Below are positions 41,383 through 50,052 of a stretch of 64,000 bases of DNA, in pieces. How positions within the stretch are numbered: the stretch's first letter is position 1; each line of letters begins with the position of its first letter. The DNA comes from Streptomyces sp. Je 1-369. GTDB lineage: Bacteria > Actinomycetota > Actinomycetes > Streptomycetales > Streptomycetaceae. The position numbers and the translations under genes were made by a program. The stretch covers positions 6,620,514 through 6,684,513 of the forward strand of contig NZ_CP101750.1 in the NCBI RefSeq assembly GCF_026810505.1, written 5' to 3'. The notes beneath the pieces were generated by a model. The model did no database searches, was not told the DNA's origin, and saw only the letters and a list, made by a program, of their open reading frames with translations.

Positions 41383-43374
41383 TCACATTCCGGAGAGCCG
41401 CCCCTCCGCGATCAAATCGCCCAGCGACCGGCTCAACGTGCCCGCCGCGGAGCTCAGTTCCCGGGCCTCCCGCTCCAACGAAACGGCCTTCCGGTGAACT
41501 TCCCCGTACTTCTGCTGCTCGCGCAGGGGCAGGCGGGGCACCTGAAGGCGACGCACGTCGACCCGGGAGGAGGTGGAGGCATGCGTACCCGCCTGGCGGA
41601 CGTTGGCGGGCGCACCCAGACAACCCGCCAGGAACCAGGGATCGAGCAGTGCTGGGTCAACGCGCAGTGCGTAGAGCTGCGGGCCGAGCACCGAGGGTGC
41701 CTCGTCGTCCACGCTCACTCTGAAGTCCCTGGCGAGACCGACGACGATCACGTCCTGCGAAGCCGTCACCGTCAGGGTGCCGTCGGCCTCACCCCGCGCG
41801 GCCTCCGCCCGGGGCAACCAGTGACCCGTTTCCTTGGCGAGTACGACAGAGGTGAGTGCGGGAACCGCGTCCTCGGGCCGCTCCCCGCGCAGCACGAGGT
41901 GCTCCGGGACGCTCTGACCGGCGAGCACCTTCAGCGCTTCGGCCCGTTCCAGCTCCGCCACCGTCGCGCGCGTACCCGCACCTTCGCCGTTCGAAGGGGT
42001 CAGCCCTGACAGGCCGCCCGCCACGTCCCGCAGCTCGCGCAGATGCCTGTCGAACCGGGCCCACCCGTGGCGAAGATCCAGTCCGCTGGCCGCGTCGGAG
42101 CGTGGGATGTGCCGGGCGGGCGTGAGATCGACCTCGTCGTCGAGCAGGTCGATGACCGCGACGGCCACGCTGCCCGCAGCGTGCTCCCCGCGCAGCGCGG
42201 CCAGCACGCAGTCCCGCACCCGAGCCCAGTCCAACCCCGGCTTGCCCATGTCGGCGGCATCGAGACCGTGTGCGGCGTCCACCAGCAGTAGATCCGAGCT
42301 CACGTTTTCCGGGCCGGGAACAGCGAGCACCCACACATGCAGGCCAACGCCGTGCGGCGGCGCAGCCCCCGGCGGCAGTGCGATCACGGCACGCAGCACC
42401 CCGGCCTGCAACAGCTTCGCCCGCATCCGCCTCCCCGCCCGACGGGCGGCCACAGCCGGAGGAAGAACCAGCACGGCCGTCCCGCCGGGGGCCAACGCCG
42501 CGAGGGCGTGCTGGACCCAGGCCAGTTCCGGCTCGGTACGCGGCGGCAGCCCGTACGTCCAGCGGGTGTCGGTGGCGAGCTCCGCATGCCCCCAGTCCCG
42601 CTCGTTCGACGGCGGATTGCACAGCACCAGGTCCGCCCGCACCCCAGCTTGGGCATCCGCACGCAGCGTGTCGGCGACGGTGACGGATGCGGGAAGGCCC
42701 GCCATCGCGAGCCGCGCCGCCGCCAACGCCGCGAGTACGGGATCGCGGTCCTGCCCGAAAAGCTGAGGCCCTTCGCCTTCGGACATCGACCGGGCCGATG
42801 CCAGGAGCAGGGCCCCGGTCCCGCACGCCGGGTCCAGCACCGTGCGCACGCGGCGGCCATGGGCGGTCGTCACGATGTCGGTCAGCAACGCCGCCATCGG
42901 TTCGGGGGTGACCGTCACCTGGCGCACATGCGTTTGCAGCCAACGCTGGTAGAGGAAGTCGAAGGTTGCTTCAGGACCCTCGGAGTCCGCCACCTTCACG
43001 GCGCGGTCGAGAAGATCGGCCTGGTGCGTGTCGATGACGGGGAGCAGGCCGGCGAGATCTCCGCCGCGCTGTGGGCTCAGACGCTCACCCACCGCCGCCA
43101 CCAGATACCCCATCGAGTCGCGCCCTCCCACCGCCTCGAACTCCGGCCACAACCGGTCGAGCGCGCTCAGCGGGGACCTGAGCTTGCCCTCGGCCCGTAG
43201 CCACGCCTCGGTCTCGGCCCAGGAGAACTGGGGGCTGACGTCGTTGCCGTCCAACGGGGCGGGGAAACTCTCGTGCCGCCTCCGCCAGTTGCTGACCGCC
43301 GCCCGGCCGACCCCCACCATCCGCGCGATGTCCGCGAGGCTCACTGAGGCGTGCGGCCCTCGGGGCTGGGACAT
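41383..43374 (-). CDS. HTH / N6-adenine DNA methyltransferase with HsdS-like C-terminus
   Basis: The protein has 663 residues, with a strong GGAGG five bases before the ATG. An N-terminal helix-turn-helix (11-35, SLADIARMVGVGRAAVSNWR) and an HsdM-like helical region precede the methyltransferase core. Motif I is LDPACGTGAL (180-189); motif IV is NPPS at 253-256, a variant of NPPF/Y. The C-terminal ~200 residues resemble a half-length type I specificity subunit: a target-recognition-like region followed by VPRLPLREQQKYGEVHRKAV and a terminal coiled helix. No hsdR is adjacent. It may be an orphan or part of the adjacent McrBC/UvrD unit. Upstream lies the second copy of the shared element. Confidence 0.86.
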   Translation of the reverse strand: MSQPRGPHASVSLADIARMVGVGRAAVSNWRRRHESFPAPLDGNDVSPQFSWAETEAWLRAEGKLRSPLSALDRLWPEFEAVGGRDSMGYLVAAVGERLSPQRGGDLAGLLPVIDTHQADLLDRAVKVADSEGPEATFDFLYQRWLQTHVRQVTVTPEPMAALLTDIVTTAHGRRVRTVLDPACGTGALLLASARSMSEGEGPQLFGQDRDPVLAALAAARLAMAGLPASVTVADTLRADAQAGVRADLVLCNPPSNERDWGHAELATDTRWTYGLPPRTEPELAWVQHALAALAPGGTAVLVLPPAVAARRAGRRMRAKLLQAGVLRAVIALPPGAAPPHGVGLHVWVLAVPGPENVSSDLLLVDAAHGLDAADMGKPGLDWARVRDCVLAALRGEHAAGSVAVAVIDLLDDEVDLTPARHIPRSDAASGLDLRHGWARFDRHLRELRDVAGGLSGLTPSNGEGAGTRATVAELERAEALKVLAGQSVPEHLVLRGERPEDAVPALTSVVLAKETGHWLPRAEAARGEADGTLTVTASQDVIVVGLARDFRVSVDDEAPSVLGPQLYALRVDPALLDPWFLAGCLGAPANVRQAGTHASTSSRVDVRRLQVPRLPLREQQKYGEVHRKAVSLEREARELSSAAGTLSRSLGDLIAEGRLSGM

Positions 43375-43402
43375 CAGGTCCTCCGGAAGTGTCGTGACGT
43401 TG

Positions 43403-43430
43403 TGGATTGACTCAGTTTACAAACGTCATG
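43403..43430. promoter_or_regulatory. Shared regulatory element, copy 2
   Basis: This 28-bp sequence lies in the 66-bp gap between the UvrD-fusion stop and the methyltransferase start. Read toward the methyltransferase, it begins CATGACGT and ends AGTCAATCCA, matching copy 1 at 39745-39771. Flanking GACGTTTGT and ACAACGTC nearly form an inverted repeat around it. Confidence 0.6.
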
Positions 43431-43440
43431 GCGCCTTCGG

Positions 43441-45603
43441 CTATCGGGCCGACACCTCGGATGGGAATTCGCTCGCCTGCGGTACGAACTCACTCGCCGC
43501 CCCCGCCCAGGAGACATGGAGCGCCTCTCTTGCCCGGGTGCACGCCACGAACAACAGACACCGCTCCCGCAACAGGTCCGACGCGTTCTGCAGGGTGTCG
43601 ACCGAAGCCGAGGTGACCTCCCGTGCGAACGGCAGCGCACTGGAGGTGACCCCCAGCACCGCCACGCAGCGAAACTCCAGCCCCTTCATCGCGTGCATCG
43701 TGGCCAGCCTGACCCCTGCCAGATCCGGACCCGGGTTGTCCCGGACCCTGGCCACCGGGATTCCGGCCGCCGCCAGCCGCTCGTACGCCTTGTCGAGCTG
43801 GAGGTTGAAGCGGGCGCAGACGCCGATCGCGGAGGGCCGGATGCCCTGCGCGATCCACTCCTCCACCCGCTCCACCAGCGCCGCCACCTCGTCGTTCTCG
43901 CTGGAGTGGTGCTGGGTCCCGGGTCGGCGGCCGTGCAGCAGGGAGCGGTATCCGGTGAGGTCATCCGTGCCTTCACCGCCCAGGTCCTCGACCCGCACCG
44001 GGTCGAGAATGCGCGTCGACCACAGCAGGATCTCCTCCGTACTGCGGTAGTTGATCCGCAGCCGGCTCGTTCGTCCGGCCACCGAGATCCCCAGCGACCC
44101 CAAGGACACCTTCGAGTCGTAGATCCGCTGGTGGGGGTCCCCGGTGAGGAACAGATCGTCGTTGCCGGGGGCGACGGCCGCGCGCAGCACCCGCCACTGT
44201 GCGGGGTGCAGGTCCTGCGCCTCGTCCACCACCACGTGGTCGAAGGCCGGTGCCCGTTCCGCCAGCAGATCGCCCGCGCGCCGGCACACCTGGAGGTACG
44301 TGGCGCAGCCGCGCTCGCGCAGCATTGCCTCGAACAGCTCGACGGCGGGCCAGAGCTGCTTCCGACGCGCCGTCGGCAGCATGCTGCCGCGCCCACGTCG
44401 CCGGGATGCGCAGTAGGCGTCCAGCGAGCGGAGGTCCTGTCCCAGGAGGACGTGCCGGTACTCCTGCATGAGGAACTGCTGTGTCCAGGGCACACCGAGC
44501 TTTTTGATGACGCGTTGCCAGACCTGCTTCTCCTCCTGCTCGCCGACGGCACTGGGTGCCTTGCCGTCGTAACGGGCCACGACGGAGTGCGCGTAGGCGT
44601 TGACCGTGGTCACCTCCACCCGCCCGAGCAGCTGTTGATCCCCTTCGAGGAGCAGCGAGAGGTTCTCCCGCAGGCTGGCCGCGAGTGCGTTCGTGTACGT
44701 GGTGAGAAGGATGCGCGAGTCGGGCGAGCGCGTCAGAAGGTGTTTGACGCGGTGGAGCGCCACGACCGTCTTTCCCGTCCCCGGGCCGCCCGTGACCTGG
44801 ACGGGCCCGTTGTACGAGGACCGGTACGCGACCCGGCGCTGTGAAGGGTGGAGGAACACCCGCCACGCCGCGAAGGGTTTCTCCAGGATGTCGGTCAGCT
44901 CCTCGGGCCCCGTGACCAGCGTGATCCGGGTCCTGGTGTTGGCGAACACCACCGCGAGGCTGTCCTCCGCCGTCGACACCGGTGCGGCCGGTCGCCGGGC
45001 GGTGACGACGTCCCGGTAGACGTCGTCGGGGTCGAAGCCCTCGGCCAGGTACTGGAGCACCTCGAACTGGTCCTCCGGCAGCAGCGTCTCGAACGCCTCC
45101 AACTGCGGCTTGTCGATGACGGTACGTACGGCCCGCAGCACCTGGTCGTCGATGCCCAGGTGGCGAAGGGCCGAGTCGGAGTACCGGGCGAAGAGCAGGG
45201 AGGGGGCCGTGGCCGCGGCCTTCTCCAGAGCGGGGGTCAGCTGCTCGATGGCCACTACGTTGCGCACTTCGAGGGCGCGCGTCGCCGAGTTCGTCGTGTA
45301 GAGCCGCTTGGCCGCCCAGTTGTACGCGACGTCGTGCGCGACTACGTTCACCAGCAGGAAGACATCGCTGCCGTCGTCCGGTGCCAGGACGACTCCGCGC
45401 CAGAAGTCGTTGATCCGGATGGTGCGCATGCGCGGGTCACGCGAGTTGTCGACGGACTCCAGATGCAGCCCCTTGTCGGCGTGCAGTTCTGCCACGGTCA
45501 GTTGCTGGAACTTCTGCATCGCCTTGCGCACACCGGCTTTGACGGGCTTCTCCAGGACGTCGTAGCTCTCCCAGAAACTGTTGGCGAACGCAAGCTGCGG
45601 CAC
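43441..45603 (-). CDS. UvrD/Rep-family helicase with N-terminal RelE-like domain
   Basis: The protein has 720 residues from the GTG at 45603 with GGGGAG upstream. Residues 1-98 have the pattern of RelE/ParE-fold proteins: LAFANSFWESYDVLEK, RTIRINDFWRGVVLA, VFLLVNVVAHDVAYNWA (H90-D91). Then a linker leads to a superfamily 1 helicase: Walker A GGPGTGKT (272-279), VVVDEAQDLHPAQWR, INYRSTEEI, and MHAMKGLEFRCVAVLGV with VACTRAREAL. UvrD/PcrA-type proteins translocate 3'-5' on DNA. The fused RelE-like part may target ribosome or RNA, or simply bind. The McrC gene ends 92 bp upstream, so co-transcription is likely. Confidence 0.85.
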   Translation of the reverse strand: MPQLAFANSFWESYDVLEKPVKAGVRKAMQKFQQLTVAELHADKGLHLESVDNSRDPRMRTIRINDFWRGVVLAPDDGSDVFLLVNVVAHDVAYNWAAKRLYTTNSATRALEVRNVVAIEQLTPALEKAAATAPSLLFARYSDSALRHLGIDDQVLRAVRTVIDKPQLEAFETLLPEDQFEVLQYLAEGFDPDDVYRDVVTARRPAAPVSTAEDSLAVVFANTRTRITLVTGPEELTDILEKPFAAWRVFLHPSQRRVAYRSSYNGPVQVTGGPGTGKTVVALHRVKHLLTRSPDSRILLTTYTNALAASLRENLSLLLEGDQQLLGRVEVTTVNAYAHSVVARYDGKAPSAVGEQEEKQVWQRVIKKLGVPWTQQFLMQEYRHVLLGQDLRSLDAYCASRRRGRGSMLPTARRKQLWPAVELFEAMLRERGCATYLQVCRRAGDLLAERAPAFDHVVVDEAQDLHPAQWRVLRAAVAPGNDDLFLTGDPHQRIYDSKVSLGSLGISVAGRTSRLRINYRSTEEILLWSTRILDPVRVEDLGGEGTDDLTGYRSLLHGRRPGTQHHSSENDEVAALVERVEEWIAQGIRPSAIGVCARFNLQLDKAYERLAAAGIPVARVRDNPGPDLAGVRLATMHAMKGLEFRCVAVLGVTSSALPFAREVTSASVDTLQNASDLLRERCLLFVACTRAREALHVSWAGAASEFVPQASEFPSEVSAR

Positions 45604-45695
45604 GACGTGAACTCCCCGCTCCGGTATGGCTGTTCAGCGGCCGATCATACGGGCGGGGGCTGTGACCGGCGCATACGGGACGGTCCGCGACCAGC

Positions 45696-46928
45696 TCATT
45701 CGGGAAGGACCGGGGCCATCCGGCGTGCGAGCCCAGCGATGTCGTCGAGGAGCCCGGCCGGTGTCTGGTCCAGATCCAGGGCGTGCTGATGGATCACGAC
45801 CCTCGCATGCCGCACCTCGTGGGCCGCGTGCACGGCATTGCCCTTCGCGTACACCAGATGCCCCTCCCGCAGTCCGAGAGAGGTGCAGTACGCCAGCATC
45901 TGGTAGAGATCGGCGTCGGGGTAGCGGCCGCGCTTCTCCGCCTTGTACTTGGCGTCCGCCACAGCGGCCACCTTTCCGTCCGCCTCGTACAGCACGAAGT
46001 CCGGCCTCATGCGGATCGCGTCGGCCACATCGAGGTGGTGCGGGTCCTGGAGTCGCGCGGTACGGCCCGTGCCGCGCAGCGACTCCCGCAGGGCGGTGGT
46101 CACGAAGTCCTCGAAGAGCGTGTTCATGTCGAACAGGAAGCCGTTGATGCGCACCTCACCCGGCGCGTGCTCGGCGGACGCCCCGTCCAGTACGACCCGC
46201 GCCAGTCGAAGGGCCTGGTGATAACGGGAGTTGAGGCGGTTCGGATGCCACGCGGGCAGCTTCCTGCCCCGTACGACAGGCGTGACGTCCGCCAGCCGCA
46301 CACGCTGGTGCAGGAGCCTGCGCCGCACGTCCCCCGGCACGCCGGGCAGCCGCAGCAGGCGCTCCACGGCCGTCCGCAGGATGCGGTTCTCCGCGATGTC
46401 GGTGTTGAACTCGTCGTACGCCACCTCCACCGGCAGCGTCATCCCAAAGCGCCGCCGGATCTGCTCGGCCTCCCTGATCCGACCTCGTACGACGAGGGCG
46501 CTCTGCTCCGTCGGGCGGTACCCCTGCAACAGCCCTTGTCGCAGCGCCCGGTCCACCTGACGCTCCATCGCATGGGCCAGCGTGGGCAGCAGGTCGCGGT
46601 GCTCGGCCACCTCCACGTCCTCGTCCCGCCAGTTCCGCTTCGGGTCGAGGCTGTAACCCAGCAGGAAGAAGAGCCGGGCGATCGGCACCTTGGGGGTGAC
46701 GCGAAGGGTGACCGGCGGCCCACCATCAGGCGTGCCGACGCTGACCGCACCGACCTTGCTGCTCGCCTTCAGCGACCAGACACCCGGTGTGTACGGATCC
46801 GGAGCCGCGCTGACCATGTCACCGGCGGCGAGCGCTCGTCCGATGGCGTCGGGCAGCCGCCTGGAGGTGGCCGGGGCGTGTTCGACCAGCTCGATGTCGT
46901 CGGAGTCCTCGGAACTCACCCGGTTCAC
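45696..46928 (-). CDS. mcrC: McrC-type restriction nuclease subunit
   Basis: The protein has 410 residues from a GTG whose first bases overlap the mcrB stop (GTGA). The N-terminal half is the McrC scaffold (TPKVPIARLFFLLGYSLDPK, EFNTDIAENRILRTAVERLL, INGFLFDMNTLFEDFV). The C-terminal PD-(D/E)XK nuclease has MRPDFVLYEADGKVAAVADA followed by KYK, giving the PD...DAK site. McrC is the cleavage subunit of type IV restriction; with the McrB GTPase it cuts DNA carrying modified cytosines. All catalytic residues appear intact. Confidence 0.9.
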   Translation of the reverse strand: MNRVSSEDSDDIELVEHAPATSRRLPDAIGRALAAGDMVSAAPDPYTPGVWSLKASSKVGAVSVGTPDGGPPVTLRVTPKVPIARLFFLLGYSLDPKRNWRDEDVEVAEHRDLLPTLAHAMERQVDRALRQGLLQGYRPTEQSALVVRGRIREAEQIRRRFGMTLPVEVAYDEFNTDIAENRILRTAVERLLRLPGVPGDVRRRLLHQRVRLADVTPVVRGRKLPAWHPNRLNSRYHQALRLARVVLDGASAEHAPGEVRINGFLFDMNTLFEDFVTTALRESLRGTGRTARLQDPHHLDVADAIRMRPDFVLYEADGKVAAVADAKYKAEKRGRYPDADLYQMLAYCTSLGLREGHLVYAKGNAVHAAHEVRHARVVIHQHALDLDQTPAGLLDDIAGLARRMAPVLPE

Positions 46929-48790
46929 CCCAGTGACGCGCGCAGGGCCGTCAGGCCGTACCGCTTCTCGATGTCGACGTCTTCCCCGTAGTGGTGCTCC
47001 TCCAGCAGCGGCAGGATCTTGGTACGCCAGGTGCGCTCAAGACCGCCCTCGCGGTAGACACCGGGCTTCATGAGGTACGAGGGCCCGATCCTGAAGTCCG
47101 CCTCATCGATGCGGGAGTTGAGGGCTTCGAGCAGATCCGCAGGCTCGGAACTCTTGCCCTCATTCTCCAGCCACCGCCGCAGCAGCCCGCTCGTCGGCTC
47201 GATGCGCGGCGACAGCTCCACGAACGCGAAGCGGCGGCGCATGGCGGCGTCCACGAGGGCGATGGAACGGTCGGCGGTGTTCATGGTGCCGATGATGAAG
47301 AGGTTCGGCGGGAGGGAGAAGTCGTCGCCCGAGTAGGGAAGTTGCACGGACTTCCGCCGGTACTCCAGGAGGAAGTACAGCTCGCCGAAGACCTTCGCGA
47401 GATTGGCGCGGTTGATCTCGTCGATGATCAGGAAGTACGGGATGTGCCGGTTGCCCTCAAGTGCCGCGAGGTCGGCCAGCTCGCGCAGGGGGCCCGCGTT
47501 GATCCGGAAGGCGACTTCCTTGGTCTTCGGGTCCTCCTTCGGCCGGAAGCCCTCGATGAAGTCCTCGTACGCGTACGAAGGGTGGAACTGTACGAGCTTC
47601 ACCTGCTCGGCGCCGCCGCCCAGGAACTCGGCGATCTTCTGCGCAAGATACGTCTTGCCTGTACCCGGCGGCCCGTACAGCACCAACTGCCGCTCGTCCG
47701 CGAGCAGATCGCGCACCTCGCGCAGCCACTCGACTTGGTGCACCAGCAGGTCCTTCGCCAACTCCGCGGTGGGCTCCGGGAGTTCAAGCTCACGGCGCAC
47801 GGCGATGGCCGCGATCTCAGCGCTGGGGTCCCGCTCTATCTCCGCAGCCTCACGCTCCAGCTCTTCGTCACTCAGCCCGAGCCCCTCGATGTGCGCCTGT
47901 ACCGTGGCGAGGTCGACGATGTCGTGCTGGATGGACAGCTTCTGCTGAAGCTCTTCCGGCAGCTCGTCGTACTCGAACCCTTCCGGCTGCCACTCCACCG
48001 GGCGGCGCAGATTCGACCGCCGGTCATCCGACTCGACCTGGGCGAACTCACCGGTGACAACCCCCACGTACAGTTCTCCGGCGGAGATCGTGCATACGGT
48101 ATCGCCCGGCTTCATCCGGCAGAGGAAGACGTACAGGTCCTCGACGAGCTGCTGCTTCTGGCTGTACGTCGCAGTGGACTCGTAGTCCTCCTCGACGGCG
48201 GTCCGCAGGAAGTCCTTGGTGATCCCCTTGGTGATGCCTTCGGGAGCGGAGGTTTCCGCGCTCGTACGGGCCTTCCGTGCGCTCTCCTCTACGTTCGGCC
48301 GCAGCCGGGAGGCGGAGAGAGTGACGAGTCCGTCCGGGAGCCACATGCGCTGGACGAGATCGAGACCGGACACGTTGGAGCCCCGCACCAGCCACGGGCG
48401 GTTGGGCCCCGGCCAGCTGCCGGGCATGAAATCGCTCAGCGGGCGGCCGTCCTCGGTCTTCCAGTCGAACCAGCCGTTCGCGCTGCGACCCAGCAGGACG
48501 GCCGCGGCTTCGGAGGGCGAGTTGAAAGTGAGGGCGGTCGTGGTCTCCAGGTATTCGGGCAGGCTGACCGACTGGACGATCAGCCCCTGCCGGATCAGCT
48601 CCTGGCGCTTGCGGTGCGCGGAAGCCACGCGCTGGGTGAAGGAGTCCACCACGTCAGGCCGCACGGGCTGCCCGGCGAGCACGGCGAACCTCTGGGCGCC
48701 GTTCGTCCCGCGCTCGTCGGTCAGCCGGCCGCGGGCTGTCGGCCCGCCGTTCGGCAGTCGGAGCCGGAACTCCGGATAGGTGTCGGACAT
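46925..48790 (-). CDS. mcrB: McrB-type AAA+ GTPase with N-terminal DUF4357
   Basis: The protein has 621 residues from the ATG at 48790, with GAGGAA just upstream; an ATG at 48817 would add nine residues. Domains in order: N-terminal region with DUF4357 (about 78-125, TTALTFNSPSEAAAVLLGRS then ANGWFDWKTEDG), a small beta domain (about 225-268, MKPGDTVCTISAGELYVGVV), and the AAA core. The AAA core has Walker A GPPGTGKT (373-380), Walker B IIDEIN (455-460) and the McrB hallmark GTMNTADRS (501-509). The N-terminal domains should read the modified base. This combination differs from E. coli McrB, so the target may differ. Confidence 0.9.
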   Translation of the reverse strand: MSDTYPEFRLRLPNGGPTARGRLTDERGTNGAQRFAVLAGQPVRPDVVDSFTQRVASAHRKRQELIRQGLIVQSVSLPEYLETTTALTFNSPSEAAAVLLGRSANGWFDWKTEDGRPLSDFMPGSWPGPNRPWLVRGSNVSGLDLVQRMWLPDGLVTLSASRLRPNVEESARKARTSAETSAPEGITKGITKDFLRTAVEEDYESTATYSQKQQLVEDLYVFLCRMKPGDTVCTISAGELYVGVVTGEFAQVESDDRRSNLRRPVEWQPEGFEYDELPEELQQKLSIQHDIVDLATVQAHIEGLGLSDEELEREAAEIERDPSAEIAAIAVRRELELPEPTAELAKDLLVHQVEWLREVRDLLADERQLVLYGPPGTGKTYLAQKIAEFLGGGAEQVKLVQFHPSYAYEDFIEGFRPKEDPKTKEVAFRINAGPLRELADLAALEGNRHIPYFLIIDEINRANLAKVFGELYFLLEYRRKSVQLPYSGDDFSLPPNLFIIGTMNTADRSIALVDAAMRRRFAFVELSPRIEPTSGLLRRWLENEGKSSEPADLLEALNSRIDEADFRIGPSYLMKPGVYREGGLERTWRTKILPLLEEHHYGEDVDIEKRYGLTALRASLG

Positions 48791-48860
48791 GGCTTCCTCG
48801 GCTCTTCGGGCTGGCACCGCACGGCTGTGGAGCTGTGATCTTCTTCGAGCCTACTGGCCC

Positions 48861-49970
48861 CTACTGACAGTCGGGCTTGTCGCGGGGCAGCAGCACCTCG
48901 CGGGCCCGTGCGTGGAGCCCGGTCAGCCGCCCTGTCCGCTCGTCGAGTTGGAAGACGAACGCCTTGGCCTGGTCGGCGAAGGCGGCGGCGGGCTTGCTCA
49001 GGCCCGATCGGGCGATGACCATCAGCCGTTTGGGCACGTCGTCCCCGGCTGCTGCGGCCTCACCGTTGAGTGCCTTCAGAGCAGGCGCGGAGAGGTCCTT
49101 CTCCGGACGGTGCAAGACGATGTGGAAGTGCTCCGAGCGGAGGGGGTCCTCGGCGTCGCCCTCGTGGACGTCGGTGAAGCCGAAGGTGCCGAGCTGACCG
49201 AGCACGGTCAGGAAGAGGTCCTGGTAACCGAGGCCGTCGGCACTCTCGTCCCGGACGTCTCCCACGTCCTCGATCTCCCAGGCACGGGGGCCGTCTCCGA
49301 TCAGCTCGGCCAGGTCCTCGACGGACAGGGCTGCCCGGGACACCCCGGGCACGGGAGAGAGGGGACGCCCGAGAGACCCATTGAGGTCGATACGGGTCCA
49401 GAGGTCGACCTCGGGGCACCAGAGGTCGACCATCCAGCCGAGGCGCGGCTTGAGGGAGATGCGTACTTCGTGGCCGTCGACTGCGGCGTCGACGTGTGGG
49501 GCGGGGTGGCTGGGAGAGACGAGCTCGGGGGCGTAGTAGGGGCCGCGCAGGCTGTACCTGTTTCCTGCGGTCACTCGACGGACTACTACTCCCTGTGCGT
49601 CCAGCAGGTCCGCCAGTTCGGTCAGGTCCGAGTGCTCGTTTTCGTGCCAGCGCCAGGGGGACGGGACGGGCGTGCCGGTGAGATGCGCAGTCACATGGGC
49701 GTGCACCGCGTCGACGAGCGCTTCCTCCCTGGTTTCCAGCGGCAATACCGAAGTGTCGGCCGCCAGGTCGGGGCCGGTGAGGCCCCACATGATGGTGTAC
49801 GGGAAACGCACGTGCGAGAGCAGTACGCCACGCTTCCCGTCCAGGTCCACCTTCAGATAGAGCGGTGCCGTCTCGGCGACTTCGATGCGATGCGCGATCT
49901 CCGGATGGCGCTCGGCCAAGGCCTGCCCCAAGCCTTGGAAGCGCATGTACGTGCCGAAAGCGGCGAGCAT
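48861..49970 (-). CDS. Defence-associated protein with degenerate Mrr/REase-like C-terminus
   Basis: The protein has about 369 residues if started at the ATG at 49970 (MLAAFGTYMRFQGLGQALAE). The start is uncertain because the ribosome-binding site is weak. I do not recognise the N-terminal ~230 residues, which are mixed alpha/beta with WGLTGPDLAADTSVLPLETR. The last ~130 residues follow the Mrr-type order: YQDLFLTVLGQLGTFGFTDV, then a hydrophobic strand FHIVLHRPE, a helix ALKALNGEA, LMVIARSGLSKPAAAFADQA and FVFQLDERTGRL. The usual catalytic D and ExK positions are not evident. It lies 70 bp upstream of mcrB on the same strand, so it is probably its first operon partner. Confidence 0.6.
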   Translation of the reverse strand: MLAAFGTYMRFQGLGQALAERHPEIAHRIEVAETAPLYLKVDLDGKRGVLLSHVRFPYTIMWGLTGPDLAADTSVLPLETREEALVDAVHAHVTAHLTGTPVPSPWRWHENEHSDLTELADLLDAQGVVVRRVTAGNRYSLRGPYYAPELVSPSHPAPHVDAAVDGHEVRISLKPRLGWMVDLWCPEVDLWTRIDLNGSLGRPLSPVPGVSRAALSVEDLAELIGDGPRAWEIEDVGDVRDESADGLGYQDLFLTVLGQLGTFGFTDVHEGDAEDPLRSEHFHIVLHRPEKDLSAPALKALNGEAAAAGDDVPKRLMVIARSGLSKPAAAFADQAKAFVFQLDERTGRLTGLHARAREVLLPRDKPDCQ

Positions 49971-50052
49971 GTCACCGGGCGGGAAGGGCAACGGACACGC
50001 TCCAAGACAGGGGGCAGGTGGTGGACGGTAGGCGTGGGGGAGTTGAGGAAGC

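Noticed and set aside
41383..43374. Complete type I restriction-modification system
   Set aside because: The HsdM-like protein has a fused HsdS-like tail, but there is no HsdR motor-nuclease gene. The nearby helicase is UvrD-like, not HsdR-like.
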